DNA from: Clostridium_F caseinilyticum
GTDB lineage: Bacteria > Bacillota > Clostridia > Clostridiales > Clostridiaceae
Length of the DNA: 64,000 bases
Strand: one strand, 5' to 3'
Assembly: GCF_046127645.1 (NCBI RefSeq)
Contig: NZ_CP175919.1
Both the position numbers and the translations under genes were made by a program. Each line of letters begins with the position of its first letter. Position 1 is the stretch's first letter. This document shows positions 61,675 to 64,000 of the stretch, one piece after another. The notes beneath the pieces are model-generated. The model saw nothing but the letters and a program-made list of their open reading frames with translations, searched no databases and was not told the origin of the DNA.

Positions 61675-61687
61675 CTAATCACTCCTA

Positions 61688-62296
61688 TTATTTGGGAAAA
61701 ATTATTGGTAACTTATATATTGTGAATATTAAAACCGAAGTAGTTAGTATTGTTTCTATTAATGTTGCTATTTTAGAATTACTTTTATAAGTCACAGGAA
61801 ATTTAAACTTTTTTTTACTAAAAGGATATAAAAGTGGTACTCCTCTATTAGTAGCCATGTCACATAAAATATGGCTGCCATAACCAATAAAAAGATAATA
61901 TACCATATAATGTATATTATACATATTTCCTAAGTAACCCGCTATAAATGCAAATATAATCATACCAAACAAACTATGGGTAAGACCATTTCTATGAGAA
62001 GATATAGCTATTACTATTAGCATTATGGCTAGCGCCTTTAGAGCTGGCTCTCTTGTATAAAGATAATCGTACCAAAATACTAAAATACCACTACAGCTAT
62101 AAAAAGCTATTTTTGAAGTCTTATTTTTAAAAAGTAGTATATATTTATTAAATATACTCTTTGGATGATCTATATCCGGAAGTAAAGAGGATATAAAAAC
62201 TACAAGCAAACCTAAATAACTAAAGTTTCCTGGCAATCTACTATATATAGATAAAAACACCGCTATCCCTACTCCCGCATGTGTTTTACCTTTCAT
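61688..62296 (-). CDS. Membrane-bound metal-dependent hydrolase (YdjM type)
   Basis: 202 residues, about five membrane helices. Metal-type motifs are KTHAGVGIAVFLS at the start, SLLPDIDHPKS, HRNGLTHSLFG and GYGSHILCDMATNRGVPLLYPF. The family is found near DNA repair and SOS genes in many bacteria, with unclear substrate. It is 14 bases upstream of uvrC on the same strand, so co-transcribed. Confidence 0.9.
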   Translation of the reverse strand: MKGKTHAGVGIAVFLSIYSRLPGNFSYLGLLVVFISSLLPDIDHPKSIFNKYILLFKNKTSKIAFYSCSGILVFWYDYLYTREPALKALAIMLIVIAISSHRNGLTHSLFGMIIFAFIAGYLGNMYNIHYMVYYLFIGYGSHILCDMATNRGVPLLYPFSKKKFKFPVTYKSNSKIATLIETILTTSVLIFTIYKLPIIFPK

Positions 62297-62443
62297 AAAA
62301 TTCTCCTCTATTAAAAATATTTTAATGTTTTTATTTAAATCTTTTCTTTATTTCTTATATTATATCATTAAATTGCACTTTTTTGCCCTTTATTTGCAAT
62401 TTTCGAGTAAATTTAATGATTTAAATAAAAAATTTTAAAACTA

Positions 62444-62474
62444 AATAAATCTTGTGAATTACACAAGATTTATT
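62444..62474 (-). terminator. Terminator of the YhaM-like gene
   Basis: AATAAATCTTGTG and CACAAGATTTATT form a perfect 13-bp stem around a five-base loop, nine bases after the stop and followed by TTTTAAAATTTTTT on the minus strand. Confidence 0.88.
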
Positions 62475-62482
62475 CAATAAAA

Positions 62483-63379
62483 TTATATTTTATTTTCTAT
62501 GGCATTAACTATTTGGCTATCAACTATATCCGCTGCATTTAATAATACATCTTCTATAGTTTTAGGCTCAAAATTACCAAATTCTCCATGATGAGATAAT
62601 ATAGAATAACAAATATCATCCAATTCATCCTCATCTAAAATCTTTCCAACTTCATTATTTATTTCATTTATATAAGAAGCTCCCATAACTAAATGATCCA
62701 TCTTTATAGATTTTCTTCTTATTATGCCTTTATAATCATATTCTTTAATTTTCATTATGTCATGAACAATAGCTTTAAGCATTAATCTATCTTTATTTAT
62801 GCAATTCTTTGCACTCATATAAAATGGATTTGTTATATAATTTTCTATTATATCATCTATGGTTTTCATGACCCCTACGGTATGAAGAAATAATCCTCCT
62901 CTTTTATTACCATGAAACCTTTCTGCAGCTACACAGGTTATAAATTCGTTCCATCTTTTTTTATCATATCCCATAGCCCCAGTGGCTGCTATAGCTATTT
63001 TTTTATATTTATCTTCTAAATTATTTATAGTTTCATTAAAATAGTCTATTAAATTTTTAGGTATATTATATTCTGGAACAAAATCAGAATAATTTACGTT
63101 TCCTTTAAATAAATTTATAACTGGATTTCTTATCTGCATGTTACCATTAAATGTAGCAGCTACTCCCTTTACAGCTACAACAGAATTTACCTCTATAAAA
63201 CTATTTAACTGTTCATATTTATCCCATACAGGAAAAGCTATTGTTCCTGTATTATCTTGTAATATTAGTAGTAGATAAGGACTCCCATCTTTCTTGTAAT
63301 TTGTCCTTTTATCATTAACTAAAGCATTGAATTCTACTACTTCACCACTGTTTTTACTAGTTATATCTGCAATTTTCAT
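62483..63379 (-). CDS. YhaM-like 3'-to-5' exoribonuclease
   Basis: 298 residues. The N-terminal OB-fold (about 10-95, YLLLILQDNTGTIAFPVW) is followed by an HD domain with HTVGVMKT, AIVHDIMKI and later SHHGEFG. This fits YhaM/CBF1-type nucleases. The second HD residue pair reads HDIMK; the metal His-Asp is present. A short hairpin terminator follows. It lies 27 bases after the penicillin-binding protein gene. Confidence 0.88.
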   Translation of the reverse strand: MKIADITSKNSGEVVEFNALVNDKRTNYKKDGSPYLLLILQDNTGTIAFPVWDKYEQLNSFIEVNSVVAVKGVAATFNGNMQIRNPVINLFKGNVNYSDFVPEYNIPKNLIDYFNETINNLEDKYKKIAIAATGAMGYDKKRWNEFITCVAAERFHGNKRGGLFLHTVGVMKTIDDIIENYITNPFYMSAKNCINKDRLMLKAIVHDIMKIKEYDYKGIIRRKSIKMDHLVMGASYINEINNEVGKILDEDELDDICYSILSHHGEFGNFEPKTIEDVLLNAADIVDSQIVNAIENKI

Positions 63380-63406
63380 ACGACTTTATCCTTCACCTCT
63401 ATTTTA

Positions 63407-64000
63407 TTATTTACTTAAGGCTGTACTCATTACTTGTGAAGCTATACTAGCTGCTGCTATGCCTCCTTGGCCTCCATTTTCTACAATTATGGCTACTGCC
63501 ACTTGTGGGTTGTCATAGGGTGCAAACCCTACAAACCATGAATGGGCTGCTGCTTTTCCACTAATAGAATCACTATGATCTGCTGTTCCAGTTTTTCCAG
63601 CAACTTGAATGCCTTCTATGCTAGCATTTCTTCCACTACCTTCCTCTACAACACCTTTCATAAAGTCTTTAAGTATTCTGGCATTATTTTTACTTACTAT
63701 TTCTCCATTAGATTCTGGTGGAATTGTTCTTATTAATTCTCCCTTACTACTTAAAACTTCCTTTACTAAGTAAGGTTTCATCATAACTCCATCATTAGCC
63801 ACTGTAGCTCCAATTAATGCCATTTCCATAGGAGTTACTAATATAGAGCTTTGACCTATTCCACTTTGAGCTATACTACCTCTTTCATAACTCTTTAAAG
63901 TTGGGAACTTACTACTTTCTATAGCTATACCATCTGTAGGTACTTCTTTATTAAAGTAAAATTTTTCTGCAGTAGATTTTAATCTAGAATTACCTAATTC
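63407..64000 (-). CDS. Penicillin-binding protein, transpeptidase C-terminus (partial)
   Basis: About 197 residues are inside the window; the frame is open to the right edge, so the N-terminus is missing. GQSSILVTPMEMALIGATVAND and the third active-site motif in VAGKTGTAD, followed by HSWFVGFAPYDNPQVAV, mark a class B-type transpeptidase (PBP2/FtsI-like or the monofunctional PbpA of clostridia). It crosslinks peptidoglycan outside the membrane. An ATG at 63829 is internal. Which paralogue it is cannot be told from this part. Confidence 0.92.
   Translation of the reverse strand, partial: ELGNSRLKSTAEKFYFNKEVPTDGIAIESSKFPTLKSYERGSIAQSGIGQSSILVTPMEMALIGATVANDGVMMKPYLVKEVLSSKGELIRTIPPESNGEIVSKNNARILKDFMKGVVEEGSGRNASIEGIQVAGKTGTADHSDSISGKAAAHSWFVGFAPYDNPQVAVAIIVENGGQGGIAAASIASQVMSTALSK

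Noticed and set aside
1..64000. tRNA or rRNA genes
   Set aside because: I saw no cloverleaf-like CCA-type sequence or rRNA segment; a dedicated scan could still find one.

Overview
The window is AT-rich DNA (very roughly 27% G+C by eye) from a spore-forming clostridium. The best fit is proteolytic Clostridium botulinum (group I) or C. sporogenes. The reasons are the Firmicute murB-rapZ-yvcK-whiA-dnaE and pfkA-pyk order, a collagen-like exosporium protein beside a very cysteine-rich exosporium-type protein, and clostridial IS1182-type and group IIC intron remnants. The species is an inference from gene content, not from a search.

Layout. 1-6.5 kb: a SulP transporter cut by the left edge, a two-component system with an ABC-2 exporter, and a two-TM peptide whose ribosome site lies in a hairpin. 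6.5-8.2 kb: an IS1182-type element flanked by 22-bp copies of a palindrome. 8.2-17.1 kb: a spore-surface cluster (six-repeat lectin-like protein, cysteine-rich exosporium protein, coiled-coil protein, duplicated cysteine-rich protein, glycosyltransferase, decayed copy of a collagen-gene start, collagen-like glycoprotein). 17.2-25.9 kb: a disaccharide phosphotransferase regulon (GH4 hydrolase, IIC, IIB, IIA, BadF-type kinase, MupG-like hydrolase) run by a LevR-type activator. It has two sigma-54 promoters, each with a similar palindrome upstream.

26-38.7 kb is an accessory graveyard. It holds a second, broken IS1182 copy, a truncated group IIC intron fused to a collagen-type C-terminus, small hydrophobic peptides, a secreted amidase, a polymorphic toxin-immunity locus with one intact pair and two displaced toxin ends, an IS6-like relic, and a dead sedolisin protease. 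Several pieces occur twice, which points to repeated recombination.

38.8-44.3 kb: phosphatidylserine synthase, a TVP38-type membrane protein, a divergent VanRS-like two-component system and a KimA-type potassium importer. 44.6-45.3 kb: a wreck of a conjugation gene (TcpC family). 45.3-64 kb is conserved housekeeping, nearly all on the minus strand: rlmD, a DUF1540 protein, pyk, pfkA, dnaE, whiA, yvcK, rapZ, murB, a PHP phosphoesterase, uvrC, a membrane hydrolase, a YhaM-like exonuclease, and a penicillin-binding protein cut by the right edge.

The most interesting parts are the toxin-immunity array, the sigma-54 regulon with a matched operator, the spore-surface cluster, the insertion of IS1182 copies beside palindromes, and a structured repeat found near both ends of the window.
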